NCBI GenBank assembly: GCA_023666125.1
Contig: JAMPCN010000003.1
Location: 1-64,000 of the forward strand
Length of the DNA stretch: 64,000 nucleotides
Direction of reading: 5' to 3'
Origin: Bacillus sp. (in: firmicutes)
GTDB lineage: Bacteria > Bacillota > Clostridia > Lachnospirales > Lachnospiraceae
Shown here: positions 8,736 to 17,148 of the stretch, in pieces
How the letters are laid out: every line of letters starts with the position of its first letter
Numbering within the stretch: position 1 is the first letter of the stretch
Program-made: the position numbers and the translations under genes
The notes under the pieces: generated by a model
What the model was told of the DNA's origin: nothing
The model's database searches: none
What the model saw: the letters and a program-made list of their open reading frames with translations, nothing else

Positions 8736-9614
8736 ATGTCATTTTCAGGAATGGTAAAAGAGGAACTGGCAGCGACTATCGATTCGGCCAGACACTGTCA
8801 ATTAGCGGAGTTGGCGGCCTTAATTCACTTTAGCGGACGCCTGACGGATGACCGCCGTCATTTGAAATTAGAGACGGAAAATGAAACGGTTTCCAGAAAA
8901 TGCTTTACATTATTACAAAAAACATATAATATTAATAATGTTATGCGGAACGTGGATGAAGATAAACTTCTTCAGGCGCTGCATCTGTATGACAGTGACC
9001 ACCGTATTATTCCATTAGATATGCCGGTCAACTCGCTTTTAGTTAAAAACAGTTGTTGTGTGCGTGCATATCTAAGAGGCGTTTTTCTCTGTGTAGGCTC
9101 TATGAGCGACCCACAAAAGAGTTATCATCTGGAATTTGTCTGCAGCAGGCCTGAACAGGCGTGTCAACTGCGGGATATGATTCAGGAATTTCAGATAGAG
9201 GCAAAAGTGATTCAGCGTAAAAAATATTACGTTGTGTACTTAAAGGAAGGCGCCGGTATTGTAGATTTGCTGAATGTCATGGGAGCGCATGTTTCCCTGA
9301 TGAATCTGGAAAATCTGCGGATAGTGAAAGAAATGCGTAATTCCATTAACAGGCGTGTCAACTGCGAGGCCGCTAATATCACCAAGACGGTGAACGCGGC
9401 ATCCAAGCAGATAGAAGATATTCTGTTGATTCAAAAATGCTATGGCTTTGAGAATTTACCGGACAATCTGCGTCAGATGGCGGAAGTCCGTTTGGAATAT
9501 CCGGAAGCGACTTTAAAAGAGTTAGGAGCATATTTAAATCCGGCGGTCGGGAAATCCGGCGTAAATCATCGTCTGAGAAAATTGAGTGAGATTGCTGAAG
9601 ATATGAGGTTGTAA
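8736..9614 (+). CDS. whiA: WhiA DNA-binding protein
   Basis: WhiA combines an N-terminal domain related to LAGLIDADG homing endonucleases with a C-terminal helix-turn-helix; it influences sporulation in actinomycetes and cell division and chromosome segregation in Bacillus. The start at 8736 follows AGAGGAG and gives the family beginning MSFSGMVKEELA; 292 residues. The middle contains YLRGVFLCVGSM and the C-terminal end contains the helix-turn-helix region ending GVNHRLRKLSEIA. It lies between rapZ and the Crh-like gene, the usual family context. Confidence 0.95.
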   Translation: MSFSGMVKEELAATIDSARHCQLAELAALIHFSGRLTDDRRHLKLETENETVSRKCFTLLQKTYNINNVMRNVDEDKLLQALHLYDSDHRIIPLDMPVNSLLVKNSCCVRAYLRGVFLCVGSMSDPQKSYHLEFVCSRPEQACQLRDMIQEFQIEAKVIQRKKYYVVYLKEGAGIVDLLNVMGAHVSLMNLENLRIVKEMRNSINRRVNCEAANITKTVNAASKQIEDILLIQKCYGFENLPDNLRQMAEVRLEYPEATLKELGAYLNPAVGKSGVNHRLRKLSEIAEDMRL

Positions 9615-9628
9615 AAGGAGGTAAACTT

Positions 9629-9886
9629 ATGATTCAAAAATCTGTTCAAATCAAGTTGGAGAGCGGTCTGGAGGCAAGACCGATAGCGATGCTTGTACAG
9701 GTGGCAAGCAAGTATGACAGCAGTGTGTATATCGAGTCGGCCAATAAGAAAGTAAATGCGAAAAGCATTATGGGCATGATGGGACTTGGACTAGACAGAG
9801 ATGATACTGTAACGGTCATTGCAGACGGGAAAGATGAAGCAGCGGCAGTTGCAGGACTTGAAAATTTTTTAGGCGGCAATCAGTAA
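9629..9886 (+). CDS. crh: Crh-like HPr-fold regulatory protein lacking the active-site histidine
   Basis: The 85-residue protein aligns end to end with HPr. At position 15, where HPr carries the phosphoryl-accepting histidine (GLHARP), this protein has glutamate (GLEARP), so it cannot take part in sugar transport phosphotransfer. Ser46 in AKSIMGMM, the HprK target, is retained. In Bacillus Crh the same histidine is replaced by glutamine and the gene follows whiA, exactly as here. It is therefore probably a co-effector of CcpA. RBS AAAGGAGG is ideal. It is the last gene of the cluster before a hairpin. Confidence 0.9.
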   Translation: MIQKSVQIKLESGLEARPIAMLVQVASKYDSSVYIESANKKVNAKSIMGMMGLGLDRDDTVTVIADGKDEAAAVAGLENFLGGNQ

Positions 9887-9898
9887 GGCAGAAGATAA

Positions 9899-9934
9899 AA
9901 GGGATTCCCTGATATGGGAATCTCTTGCGTTTTA
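9899..9934 (+). terminator. Probable terminator after the crh-like gene
   Basis: An 11-base stem (AAGGGATTCCC / GGGAATCTCTT, one G-U pair) with a 6-base loop is followed by GCGTTTTA. The T tract is short, so read-through into the lipid kinase gene is possible. Confidence 0.6.
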
Positions 9935-9973
9935 GGCGGTAAAACTTTACATATAAAGCAGGAGGAATATGAT

Positions 9974-10882
9974 ATGGGTGGCAATATGCTTTTCGTCTAC
10001 AACCCAAGGGCGGGAAAAGCAAGAATCAGGAGTAATCTGCTCGATATCATTGACGTTTTTGTTAAGGCCGGATATGAAGTGACGGCATATCCGACGCAGG
10101 CACACGGCGACGCCGTTAAGGCGGTCAGGGAACGCCGGACGGGGTACGATATCGTTGTATGCAGCGGAGGCGACGGAACGCTGGACGAAGTTGTTACCGG
10201 TATGATGCAGTGTGAGGAAAAACTCCCCATCGGTTATGTTCCGGCGGGAAGCACTAACGATTTTGCCAACAGCCTTGGCATTCCCAGAACGATGATAAAA
10301 GCGGCCGACGTAGTGGTGAATGGAGAAAATTTTGGTTGTGATATTGGCTCCTTTAATAACGATAGCTTTGTTTATGTGGCGGCGTTTGGTATTTTTACTG
10401 ATGTTTCCTATGCGACAAAACAGGATATGAAAAATCTTCTCGGACATACCGCTTATCTGGTAGAGGGAGTGAAAAGGCTTTCCTCCATCAAATCCTACCC
10501 TATGAAAATTACTTATAATGATGTGTGTCTAGAAGAAGACTATATTTATGGCATGATTACTAATTCGGTTTCTGTCGGCGGATTTAAAGGAATTACCGGA
10601 AAAGACATCAAACTGGATGACGGGTTATTTGAGGTGACGCTTATTAAAAGACCGAATAATCCGCTGGAATTAAATAATATCATAGCTGCGCTGGTAGATA
10701 AGAGGATACATTCAGAGGCAATCCATTGTTTTAAGACTTCCAAACTGGTAATAGAATCCGAGCAGGAAGTAGCGTGGTCGTTAGATGGAGAATACGGCGG
10801 CGACCATAAAAAAGCCGTTATTGAGAATTGCAGGCAGGCGCTTCAAATACGGATTCCGCAGGAAGTAAAAATTTCTGATTAA
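9974..10882 (+). CDS. YegS/BmrU-family diacylglycerol or lipid kinase
   Basis: Phosphorylates a membrane lipid such as diacylglycerol, recycling it into phosphatidic acid. The start at 9974 follows AGGAGG and yields 302 residues. The catalytic-domain signature is the NPRAGKA nucleotide loop near residue 10 and SGGDGTLDEV near residue 65, followed by PAGSTNDFA; the C-terminal part contains the second catalytic region DDGLFEV and LDGEYGG. Exact lipid substrate cannot be told from sequence. It is flanked by the Crh-like gene and a separately promoted aldolase gene. Confidence 0.9.
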   Translation: MGGNMLFVYNPRAGKARIRSNLLDIIDVFVKAGYEVTAYPTQAHGDAVKAVRERRTGYDIVVCSGGDGTLDEVVTGMMQCEEKLPIGYVPAGSTNDFANSLGIPRTMIKAADVVVNGENFGCDIGSFNNDSFVYVAAFGIFTDVSYATKQDMKNLLGHTAYLVEGVKRLSSIKSYPMKITYNDVCLEEDYIYGMITNSVSVGGFKGITGKDIKLDDGLFEVTLIKRPNNPLELNNIIAALVDKRIHSEAIHCFKTSKLVIESEQEVAWSLDGEYGGDHKKAVIENCRQALQIRIPQEVKISD

Positions 10883-10899
10883 ACTACCTTAAAACCACT

Positions 10900-10927
10900 T
10901 TGCATTTATATTTGAATCTGGTATAAT
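10900..10927 (+). promoter_or_regulatory. Promoter of the aldolase gene
   Basis: TTGCAT (10900-10905), 16-base spacer, TATAAT (10922-10927) with an extended -10 TGG immediately before it. It lies 44 bases ahead of the start codon, whose RBS is AAGAAAGGAATG-like. Confidence 0.75.
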
Positions 10928-10970
10928 GAAACAAAAATAACAAATATTAACAAGAAAGGAATGAATAAAA

Positions 10971-11906
10971 ATGCCATTAGTTACAACTACAGAAATGTTT
11001 AAGAAAGCATACGACGGCGGATATGCCATCGGCGCTTTTAACGTAAACAACATGGAAATCGTACAGGCTATTACAGAGGCGGCAGATGAGTTAAAATCTC
11101 CTATTATCCTGCAATGTTCCGCAGGTGCAAGAAAGTATGCGAAACACGCATATCTGGTTCATCTGGTACAGGCTGCAATCGAGGAGACTAATATTCCGAT
11201 TGCGCTTCATCTTGACCATGGTGCAGATTTTGAAGTCTGCAAATCATGTATCGACGGTGGATTTACATCCGTTATGTATGACGGTTCTTCTCTTCCGTAT
11301 GAGGAGAATATCAAGATTGCAAAACAGGTAGCGGAATATGCACATGACAAAGGCGTTGTAGTAGAGGCGGAACTTGGTACTCTTGCAGGCGTGGAAGATG
11401 ACGTAGCGGTTGAGCATGGTTCCGAGTCCTATACACAGCCTGACCAGGTGGAAGATTTCGTAACACGTACAGGCGTTGATTCCTTAGCGATTGCTATTGG
11501 TACAAGCCACGGCGCATATAAATTTAAACCCGGACAGAAACCGCAGCTTCGTTTCGATATTCTGGAGGAAGTATCCAGAAGGCTTCCGGGCTTCCCGATT
11601 GTACTGCATGGCGCATCATCCGTACTTCCTAAGTATGTTGATATCATCAATGCCAACGGCGGTAAGATGGAGGATGCAATCGGTATTCCCGAAGATATGC
11701 TCCGTCAGGCTGCAAAATCCGCAGTATGTAAGATTAACATCGACTCCGATTTAAGACTGGGCTTAACGGCTGGTATCAGAGAGCATATGGCGGCTCATCC
11801 CGACCACTTTGACCCCAGACAGTATCTGACAGACGGACGCGCTTATTGTAAAGAAGTTGTTGCTCACAAGATTAAGACAGTTCTTGGTTCTGAAGGCAAG
11901 GCGTAA
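10971..11906 (+). CDS. fba: Class II fructose-1,6-bisphosphate aldolase
   Basis: Zinc-dependent enzyme that cleaves fructose 1,6-bisphosphate to glyceraldehyde 3-phosphate and dihydroxyacetone phosphate in glycolysis. The protein (311 residues) contains the family motifs YAIGAFNVNN, HLDHGADFEVC with the catalytic aspartate and first zinc histidine, VEAELGTLAG, and GTSHGAYKF and LHGASSV with the other zinc histidines. Its own strong promoter and terminator make it a single-gene transcript, as expected of a highly expressed housekeeping enzyme. The codon choice is also more biased than in its neighbours. Confidence 0.96.
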   Translation: MPLVTTTEMFKKAYDGGYAIGAFNVNNMEIVQAITEAADELKSPIILQCSAGARKYAKHAYLVHLVQAAIEETNIPIALHLDHGADFEVCKSCIDGGFTSVMYDGSSLPYEENIKIAKQVAEYAHDKGVVVEAELGTLAGVEDDVAVEHGSESYTQPDQVEDFVTRTGVDSLAIAIGTSHGAYKFKPGQKPQLRFDILEEVSRRLPGFPIVLHGASSVLPKYVDIINANGGKMEDAIGIPEDMLRQAAKSAVCKINIDSDLRLGLTAGIREHMAAHPDHFDPRQYLTDGRAYCKEVVAHKIKTVLGSEGKA

Positions 11907-11938
11907 GATATAGGTATCTGAAAATAGGATAAGTATAG

Positions 11939-11971
11939 AAAAAGCAGAGGTTTTTGTTGCCTCTGCTTTTT
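11939..11971. terminator. Bidirectional terminator between fba and the symporter gene
   Basis: Perfect 12-base arms AAAAAGCAGAGG / CCTCTGCTTTTT with a 9-base loop. A-rich and T-rich flanks allow it to serve the plus-strand aldolase and the minus-strand symporter. Confidence 0.9.
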
Positions 11972-12008
11972 GTTTTCTATACTCATTTATGTTTACAACA
12001 GACATCCA

Positions 12009-13511
12009 TTATGAATTAAGATTTTTCTCCTGCTCCGCCTGAACTTCAGGAATGGCGGAAAGCATGGGTTTTTCATCCATGCCTTTGATAACGCGGTGGA
12101 TATAGTTTTTGGTAATCTGATATACCTGCGGCGATAAGACAAGCACGCCGATTAAGTTCGGTATCATCATCATGCCGTTGAAAGTATCGGCAAGGTCCCA
12201 CGCCAGATTATCGCCCATGACCGCGCCGCCAAAGATGGCAATGACGAAAATCACACGGTAGATAATCGTATATTTCTCACCGAATAAAAATTCACACGCC
12301 TTGGTGCCATAGTGACTCCAGCCAAGGACGGTGGAAAAAGCGAACAGCATAACCGAAATAGCCACAAACGCCGCGCCAATCTGTCCAAAGTGGATGGAAA
12401 AAACGGTAGAGACAATATTGGCTTTCGTTAGTTCAATTCCGTTGTATGTCTCCATGGTAATACCGGTATTTAAGTCCACCAGACCGGAAGAAAGCACGGA
12501 AAAAGCGGTCAGCGTACAAACGATAATCGTATCGGCAAATACCTCGAAGATACCCCACATACCCTGACGCACAGGTTCGCTGACGTTCGAGTTGGAATGC
12601 ACCATAACGGAGGAACCAAGTCCCGCTTCATTGGAGAATACGCCGCGCTTCATACCCTGTTCGATTGCCAGTTTCATGCCATAGCCGACGATACCGCCGC
12701 CCGCCGCCTGTAATGCGAAAGCGCTTCTAAAGATAGCGCCGAATACCGCGCCCGCCTGTGATATATTGGTAAAAAAGATAACGATACTGCCTATCATGTA
12801 TAAAACGACCATAAAAGGCACAATTTTTTCCGTAACGGAAGCAATACGCTTCAGACCGCCGACGATAACCAGACCGCCCAGAATCAGGACGACAATACCC
12901 GTCAGCCAGGTAGGCACGCCGAATACGGTATTCATATTTCCCGATATGGAATTAACCTGCGTCATGTTGCCGATACCAAAAGAGGCAAGGAAACAGAATA
13001 CGGAAAACAGGACGGCAAGAACCATACCGATTTTTTTACAACCCTTTTTGCTGCCCAGACCGTCTCTTAAGTAATACATTGCGCCGCCCGACCATTCGTC
13101 TTTTTTATTTTTGCGGCGGTAGTAAATACCTAATACATTCTCCGAATAATTCGTCATCATGCCAAAGAACGCGATAAGCCACATCCAGAATACGGCGCCG
13201 GGGCCGCCGACCATAATTGCGCCCGCTACGCCGACGATATTACCGGTTCCCACGGTAGCCGCTAACGCGGTACACAACGACTGGAACTGGGAAATGGACT
13301 TATCTTCCGTATGCCCTAAGACGTCTCTGTCTTTGAAAATAGCGCCAACCGTCATCTTCATCCAGTGACCGATGTGGGAGATTTGAAAAAATTTCGTCAA
13401 AATTGTCATCAATACGCCGACAAACGCCAAAAGAATCAGGGCAGGCCAGCCCCAGACCACGCCGTTGACCGCGTTATTGATATTGGTAATTACTTCTACT
13501 ACATTTTCCAT
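12009..13511 (-). CDS. Sodium:alanine/glycine symporter (AGCS family)
   Basis: Polytopic membrane transporter that takes up alanine or glycine with sodium. The start at 13511 follows GGAGG and gives 500 residues, the family norm; longer in-frame starts have no RBS. Family blocks are visible: WGWPALILL at the start, the conserved GTGNIVGVAGAI and GPGAVFWMW, then SNEAGLGSS and a C-terminal positively charged cytoplasmic tail. About eleven hydrophobic segments are seen. It is a monocistronic gene with its own promoter and terminator. Confidence 0.93.
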   Translation of the reverse strand: MENVVEVITNINNAVNGVVWGWPALILLAFVGVLMTILTKFFQISHIGHWMKMTVGAIFKDRDVLGHTEDKSISQFQSLCTALAATVGTGNIVGVAGAIMVGGPGAVFWMWLIAFFGMMTNYSENVLGIYYRRKNKKDEWSGGAMYYLRDGLGSKKGCKKIGMVLAVLFSVFCFLASFGIGNMTQVNSISGNMNTVFGVPTWLTGIVVLILGGLVIVGGLKRIASVTEKIVPFMVVLYMIGSIVIFFTNISQAGAVFGAIFRSAFALQAAGGGIVGYGMKLAIEQGMKRGVFSNEAGLGSSVMVHSNSNVSEPVRQGMWGIFEVFADTIIVCTLTAFSVLSSGLVDLNTGITMETYNGIELTKANIVSTVFSIHFGQIGAAFVAISVMLFAFSTVLGWSHYGTKACEFLFGEKYTIIYRVIFVIAIFGGAVMGDNLAWDLADTFNGMMMIPNLIGVLVLSPQVYQITKNYIHRVIKGMDEKPMLSAIPEVQAEQEKNLNS

Positions 13512-13564
13512 ATGTTCCTCCATTCTTGTATGTATTCTTATATTACTGCCAAAGAAAAAGAGCA

Positions 13565-13582
13565 TAATGGATGAGTCCATTA
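13565..13582 (-). repeat. Inverted repeat in the symporter 5-prime leader
   Basis: 7-base perfect arms TAATGGA and TCCATTA around TGAG lie between the promoter at 13601-13629 and the start codon. It could be an operator or a leader hairpin. Confidence 0.45.
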
Positions 13583-13600
13583 CACCCTTGTAACGATATT

Positions 13601-13629
13601 ATTTTAGTATAGATGGATATAGATGTCAA
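13601..13629 (-). promoter_or_regulatory. Promoter of the symporter gene
   Basis: On the minus strand TTGACA (complement of 13624-13629), a 17-base spacer, then TAAAAT (complement of 13601-13606). It gives a leader of about 85 bases. Confidence 0.7.
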
Positions 13630-13694
13630 TAACAATGTATTCTTGTATACATTATAAAGAATTGTAAAATAAAAAAGACTCCATAAAAGGGAGG

Positions 13695-13722
13695 ATGCCA
13701 AGTAAAATAATTTACTTGGCAT
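13695..13722. repeat. Orphan perfect hairpin in an otherwise gene-free stretch
   Basis: 12-base perfect arms (ATGCCAAGTAAA and its complement) around ATAA. The region 13512-13905 between two minus-strand genes holds no credible ORF. The hairpin lies upstream of the symporter promoter and downstream of the cyclophilin terminator. Role unknown: an operator, transcriptional insulator or remnant of a small element are all possible. Confidence 0.5.
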
Positions 13723-13863
13723 TTATTATGAAAAAGTATTAATTAATCTGTCTGCTTTTGAAATTTCTTTTGTTATCTTATGTTTTAAGTATATGCAAAA
13801 GAAATGTCTAAAGAATGTTGCGTAAGTGAAGTTTCTTTAAATTAAATATGAACAAATTATGAA

Positions 13864-13895
13864 CGCGCCGCCTGTCAGTCTGACAGGGGCGCGCT
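13864..13895 (-). terminator. GC-rich hairpin after the cyclophilin gene
   Basis: GCGCGCC-type arms continuing into CCTGTCA / TGACAGG with one internal mismatch and a 3-base loop. It starts about 10 bases after the cyclophilin stop codon on the minus strand; the following bases TTCATAATTT are only moderately T-rich. Confidence 0.65.
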
Positions 13896-13905
13896 TTAAG
13901 ATAGA

Positions 13906-14439
13906 TTAGAATCCTGCGTGGATTTTATCAGGTTCCGGATATTCAACGCCAAAAGTTTCTACGGTCACCGTGTCGATTACCTGCGGTTCAATCGGACGGT
14001 CGGAAAAGTCTGTTGCCGTTTCCGCAATCTTATTGACAGCATCCATTCCCTCCGTAACTTTCCCGAAAGCGGCATAAGCGCCGTCTAAGTGAGGGGAATC
14101 CTTGTGCATAATGAAAAACTGGCTTCCCGCTGAATTGGGATGCATACTTCTTGCCATGGAAAGAACTCCGGCTGTATGTTTTAAGTCATTCGGGTAGCCA
14201 TTCTGTGCAAATTCGCCGCGGATGGAATATCCCGGGCCGCCCATACCGGTTCCCTCCGGGTCGCCGCCCTGTATCATAAAATTTTTGATAACTCTGTGGA
14301 AAATCAGTCCGTCATAAAAATTTTGCTGAATCAGGCTGATAAAATTATTGACGGATATCGGCGCGATTTCAGGGAAAAGCTCTGCTTTGATAATGTCACC
14401 GTTTTTCATGGTAAAGGTAACAATAGGGTTTTGTGCCAT
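13906..14439 (-). CDS. Cyclophilin-type peptidyl-prolyl cis-trans isomerase
   Basis: Accelerates proline isomerisation during folding. The 177-residue protein shows the cyclophilin core: YDGLIFHRVIKNFMIQGGDP with the catalytic arginine and phenylalanine, then AGVLSMAR, SAGSQFFIM and LDGAYAAFGKV. There is no signal peptide, so it acts in the cytoplasm. RBS AAAGGA precedes the start on the minus strand. It is a single gene, separated from the divergent acetyltransferase gene by about 100 AT-rich bases that must hold promoters for both. Confidence 0.95.
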   Translation of the reverse strand: MAQNPIVTFTMKNGDIIKAELFPEIAPISVNNFISLIQQNFYDGLIFHRVIKNFMIQGGDPEGTGMGGPGYSIRGEFAQNGYPNDLKHTAGVLSMARSMHPNSAGSQFFIMHKDSPHLDGAYAAFGKVTEGMDAVNKIAETATDFSDRPIEPQVIDTVTVETFGVEYPEPDKIHAGF

Positions 14440-14540
14440 TTTTTTGATTCCTTTCTGTCTTTGTATTATAATTTTTTATATACATTATAAAAATATACAT
14501 GTTACTATTTTATAGGAATTCATAAAGAAGGTAAAGAGAA

Positions 14541-15437
14541 ATGTTAAAAAGGGTCGCATTTATTTTAAAAAAAGAAAATGCTTTACAGGAAATGCGGGCG
14601 TTGTTAGAAGATATAAAAAAACATCAGGCAAAGGCGGATATCCTTTCCTATATGGAAAATGATAATGATATGGAAGAAACGGCGGCATGGATGCAGGAAT
14701 GTTTGACAAGCGGAACGAAAGAAACTTTATATGTAACGGACTGCGCAGACTGTCATAAAAAACTGCAGTTCCGAAATATGCCGGTGATTGTTTATCTGCA
14801 TGAGGACAACCGGCAGGAGGATTTTTCCACTGCACGGTATGCGATAGAAAATTTAAGTGAAATAGAGTATAAATCGTTGGAACTTGCCTATCTGCGTCTC
14901 ACCGGGCAGCCATGGGATATTCTGGAGACGGACAGATGCCGGATACGGGAGACGACAACGGATGATATAGACAGCTTTTATGAGATATATAAGGAGCCGT
15001 CTATTACGAAATATTTAGAGGATTTATATACGGATAAAGAGGAAGAAATCGCCTATATCCGAGACTATATTAAAAATGTGTACGGATTTTATGGGTACGG
15101 AATGTGGACGGTCATAGAAAAAAACAGCGGGGAGATTATTGGCAGGGCGGGTATCAGCCTGCGGGAAGGTTACGATATACCGGAACTCGGTTTTGTCATA
15201 GGTGTGCCATGGCAGCGGCAGGGCTATGCCTATGAGGTTTGCCGGGCGATTTTTGCATACGGACAGAAAGAACTCGGCTTTACCCGTTTTCATGCGCTGG
15301 TTATGAAAGGCAACGGGAAGTCGAAAAGACTTTGTGAGAAACTGGGCTTCACATTCTGGGAGGATGTGGAGATGGACGGCGTGGTTTATGAAAGAATGGG
15401 GATTGATTATGAAAATGAATACATTAGAACGGATTGA
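14541..15437 (+). CDS. GNAT acetyltransferase with an N-terminal extension
   Basis: The C-terminal half (about residues 130-295) is a GNAT domain of the RimJ/RimL type: it begins LETDRCRIRETT, contains the acetyl-CoA loop pattern VPWQRQGYAYEVCRAI and the late motif GNGKSKRLCEKLGF. The first about 125 residues are not part of the standard domain; they look alpha/beta (a possible receiver-like fold, with VIVYLHED) and are unrecognised. Substrate unknown. It is followed after 15 bases by an anchored protein gene, so the two are likely co-transcribed. Confidence 0.8.
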   Translation: MLKRVAFILKKENALQEMRALLEDIKKHQAKADILSYMENDNDMEETAAWMQECLTSGTKETLYVTDCADCHKKLQFRNMPVIVYLHEDNRQEDFSTARYAIENLSEIEYKSLELAYLRLTGQPWDILETDRCRIRETTTDDIDSFYEIYKEPSITKYLEDLYTDKEEEIAYIRDYIKNVYGFYGYGMWTVIEKNSGEIIGRAGISLREGYDIPELGFVIGVPWQRQGYAYEVCRAIFAYGQKELGFTRFHALVMKGNGKSKRLCEKLGFTFWEDVEMDGVVYERMGIDYENEYIRTD

Positions 15438-15452
15438 GCGGGGAGGAAAAGT

Positions 15453-16433
15453 ATGAAAGGAAAAAGAATCATATTATTGCCAGTATTTGCGTTAGCTGTA
15501 ATGATAATTATGATAATAATTATCGGCTCAGTAAAAGGGAATATACAGGAAAATCCCATTTCAGAGAAGATAGATGCCCCTGTTTATCATGCCGATGGAA
15601 GCGTGACAATTCCGGAAGGTTATACAGCGAACGGATTCTATAGTCTGGAAACAGGTAAAATCATTGATGGCGGCAGTGTCATTAAGCTTTCGGGAGATAC
15701 GTTACAGGGTAAAATTAAATTTCAACAAAATTTTCCCGAAGAAAAAAATTATTTGTTGATTATTTTAATCGATTATGTGCAGCATGATTTTGAGATAGAA
15801 GGAGAAAATTTTCAAAGCTATGCGTTCAGTTTGGAGGGCGAAAGCGAAGTGGAGTTTACTATTTCCGTGCATCTGACAGCGTCGGAGGGCAGAGAGTTTG
15901 ACTATGTGGTTATTCCGCAGCCGGATGAGAAGAATTTAGTAATCAATGGAACATATAACTGGTCAACCATGCTTTCCACCAGAGAGTGGAATACAGGGCG
16001 TTTTGAACTGGAAAGGGAACAGAGCAATATACAGGAAGAACAAAAAAACGGGCAGAACTATACAGAGTTTCGCATTGAAGAAAATATCTCAGGTTTTGAA
16101 CTGATAGATTCGAGGGATGATTTGATTGTGTCCGTAGAAAGAAAAGGGGGCGAAACGGTAGAACTGGTCATTCTCAATCAGGCGCCGGAGTCGGAGGATG
16201 AAAATTATGTTATCGTAGGTTTCCTGAATTGGAAGCAGATACCAATAGACGGAGAGCATATGAAATATTATGCGGCTGTATCGGCAGATACATCCGTTTC
16301 CGTGCCTGTTATTCTGCCGGATGTGGAAGAAACATCCGTATTTCAGATACTTGCGTTTAAAATTTCCAATGCGGGGATTGAGAAATATACCGATACCACG
16401 CGGACATCATTCCGTATTCTGGTGCAGCCGTAA
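15453..16433 (+). CDS. Membrane-anchored extracellular protein of unknown function
   Basis: 326 residues; not recognised. One transmembrane segment (about residues 7-28, very Ile/Met-rich) is followed by an external region made of beta-rich segments, which may be two or three related domains: DGSVTIPEGYTANGFYSLETG, then the segment around NGTYNWSTML, then VGFLNWKQIP. NGTYNW and VGFLNW look like a repeated strand motif. RBS GGGAGG precedes the ATG. It follows the acetyltransferase gene with 15 bases between them. Confidence 0.65.
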   Translation: MKGKRIILLPVFALAVMIIMIIIIGSVKGNIQENPISEKIDAPVYHADGSVTIPEGYTANGFYSLETGKIIDGGSVIKLSGDTLQGKIKFQQNFPEEKNYLLIILIDYVQHDFEIEGENFQSYAFSLEGESEVEFTISVHLTASEGREFDYVVIPQPDEKNLVINGTYNWSTMLSTREWNTGRFELEREQSNIQEEQKNGQNYTEFRIEENISGFELIDSRDDLIVSVERKGGETVELVILNQAPESEDENYVIVGFLNWKQIPIDGEHMKYYAAVSADTSVSVPVILPDVEETSVFQILAFKISNAGIEKYTDTTRTSFRILVQP

Positions 16434-16533
16434 TTGATATTAGAGTAAGACCTTTTATGTTTATAGATTTTCTTTTTTTCTGCACCTGTGATAAAATAAA
16501 TCCGATATATCATGCGCTATGATAGCAGGAGGT

Positions 16534-17148
16534 ATGAAATTGGAAAGAACAAAAGTATATTTTGTGCGCCATGCGCAGCCGGAACATATGTGGGAAGATG
16601 ACAGAACCAGACCGTTGACCGCCGAGGGCAGGCAGGACGCCGGGATTGTGTTGGATTTTTTAAAAGACAAAGAAATAGATGTTTTTTACAGCAGTCCATA
16701 TAAGAGGAGTTTTGATACGATTGCGGATACCGCGGCTTTTTACGGCAAAGAGATTAGAACCGATGAAAGACTGCGCGAGCGGGAAAAAGGCGCGGACGGA
16801 AACAACCACGGTATGTTTGAAAAACGGTGGGCGAATCATGATTATCATGAAGAAAACGGTGAGTCAATTAATATGGTGCAAAAAAGAAATATAGAGGCGC
16901 TGACGGAGATATTAATAAAAAATAAGGGAAAGAAAATTGTAATTGGAACGCATGGAACGGCGCTTAGTACAATCATCAATTTTTATCAGCCTGCATTTAG
17001 CTGCAAAGATTTTCTGCGCATCATAGATTGGATGCCCTATATTATTGAATTAGATTTTGATGGGGAGAAGATGGTTTCAATAAAAGAACATTGTTATATT
17101 GAGAAAGAGTTTCAGGGGAAAAAGAGAGCGGATAAGGAAGATGAATGA
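16534..17148 (+). CDS. Histidine phosphatase superfamily protein
   Basis: 204 residues from the ATG at 16534, which has the RBS CAGGAGG overlapping an upstream in-frame ATG. The catalytic pattern VYFVRHAQPE lies near the N-terminus, SSPYKRSFDTI supplies the second phosphate-binding arginine, and the second catalytic histidine is in VIGTHGTAL. Such enzymes act on sugar phosphates, small phosphoesters or phosphoproteins. It overlaps the next gene by 8 bases. That neighbour looks like a small kinase, suggesting opposing or consecutive steps on one phosphorylated compound. Confidence 0.85.
   Translation: MKLERTKVYFVRHAQPEHMWEDDRTRPLTAEGRQDAGIVLDFLKDKEIDVFYSSPYKRSFDTIADTAAFYGKEIRTDERLREREKGADGNNHGMFEKRWANHDYHEENGESINMVQKRNIEALTEILIKNKGKKIVIGTHGTALSTIINFYQPAFSCKDFLRIIDWMPYIIELDFDGEKMVSIKEHCYIEKEFQGKKRADKEDE

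Noticed and set aside
13692..13739. Short ORF starting at the orphan hairpin
   Set aside because: About 15 codons, its GGGAGG directly touches the ATG, and the hairpin explains the sequence better.
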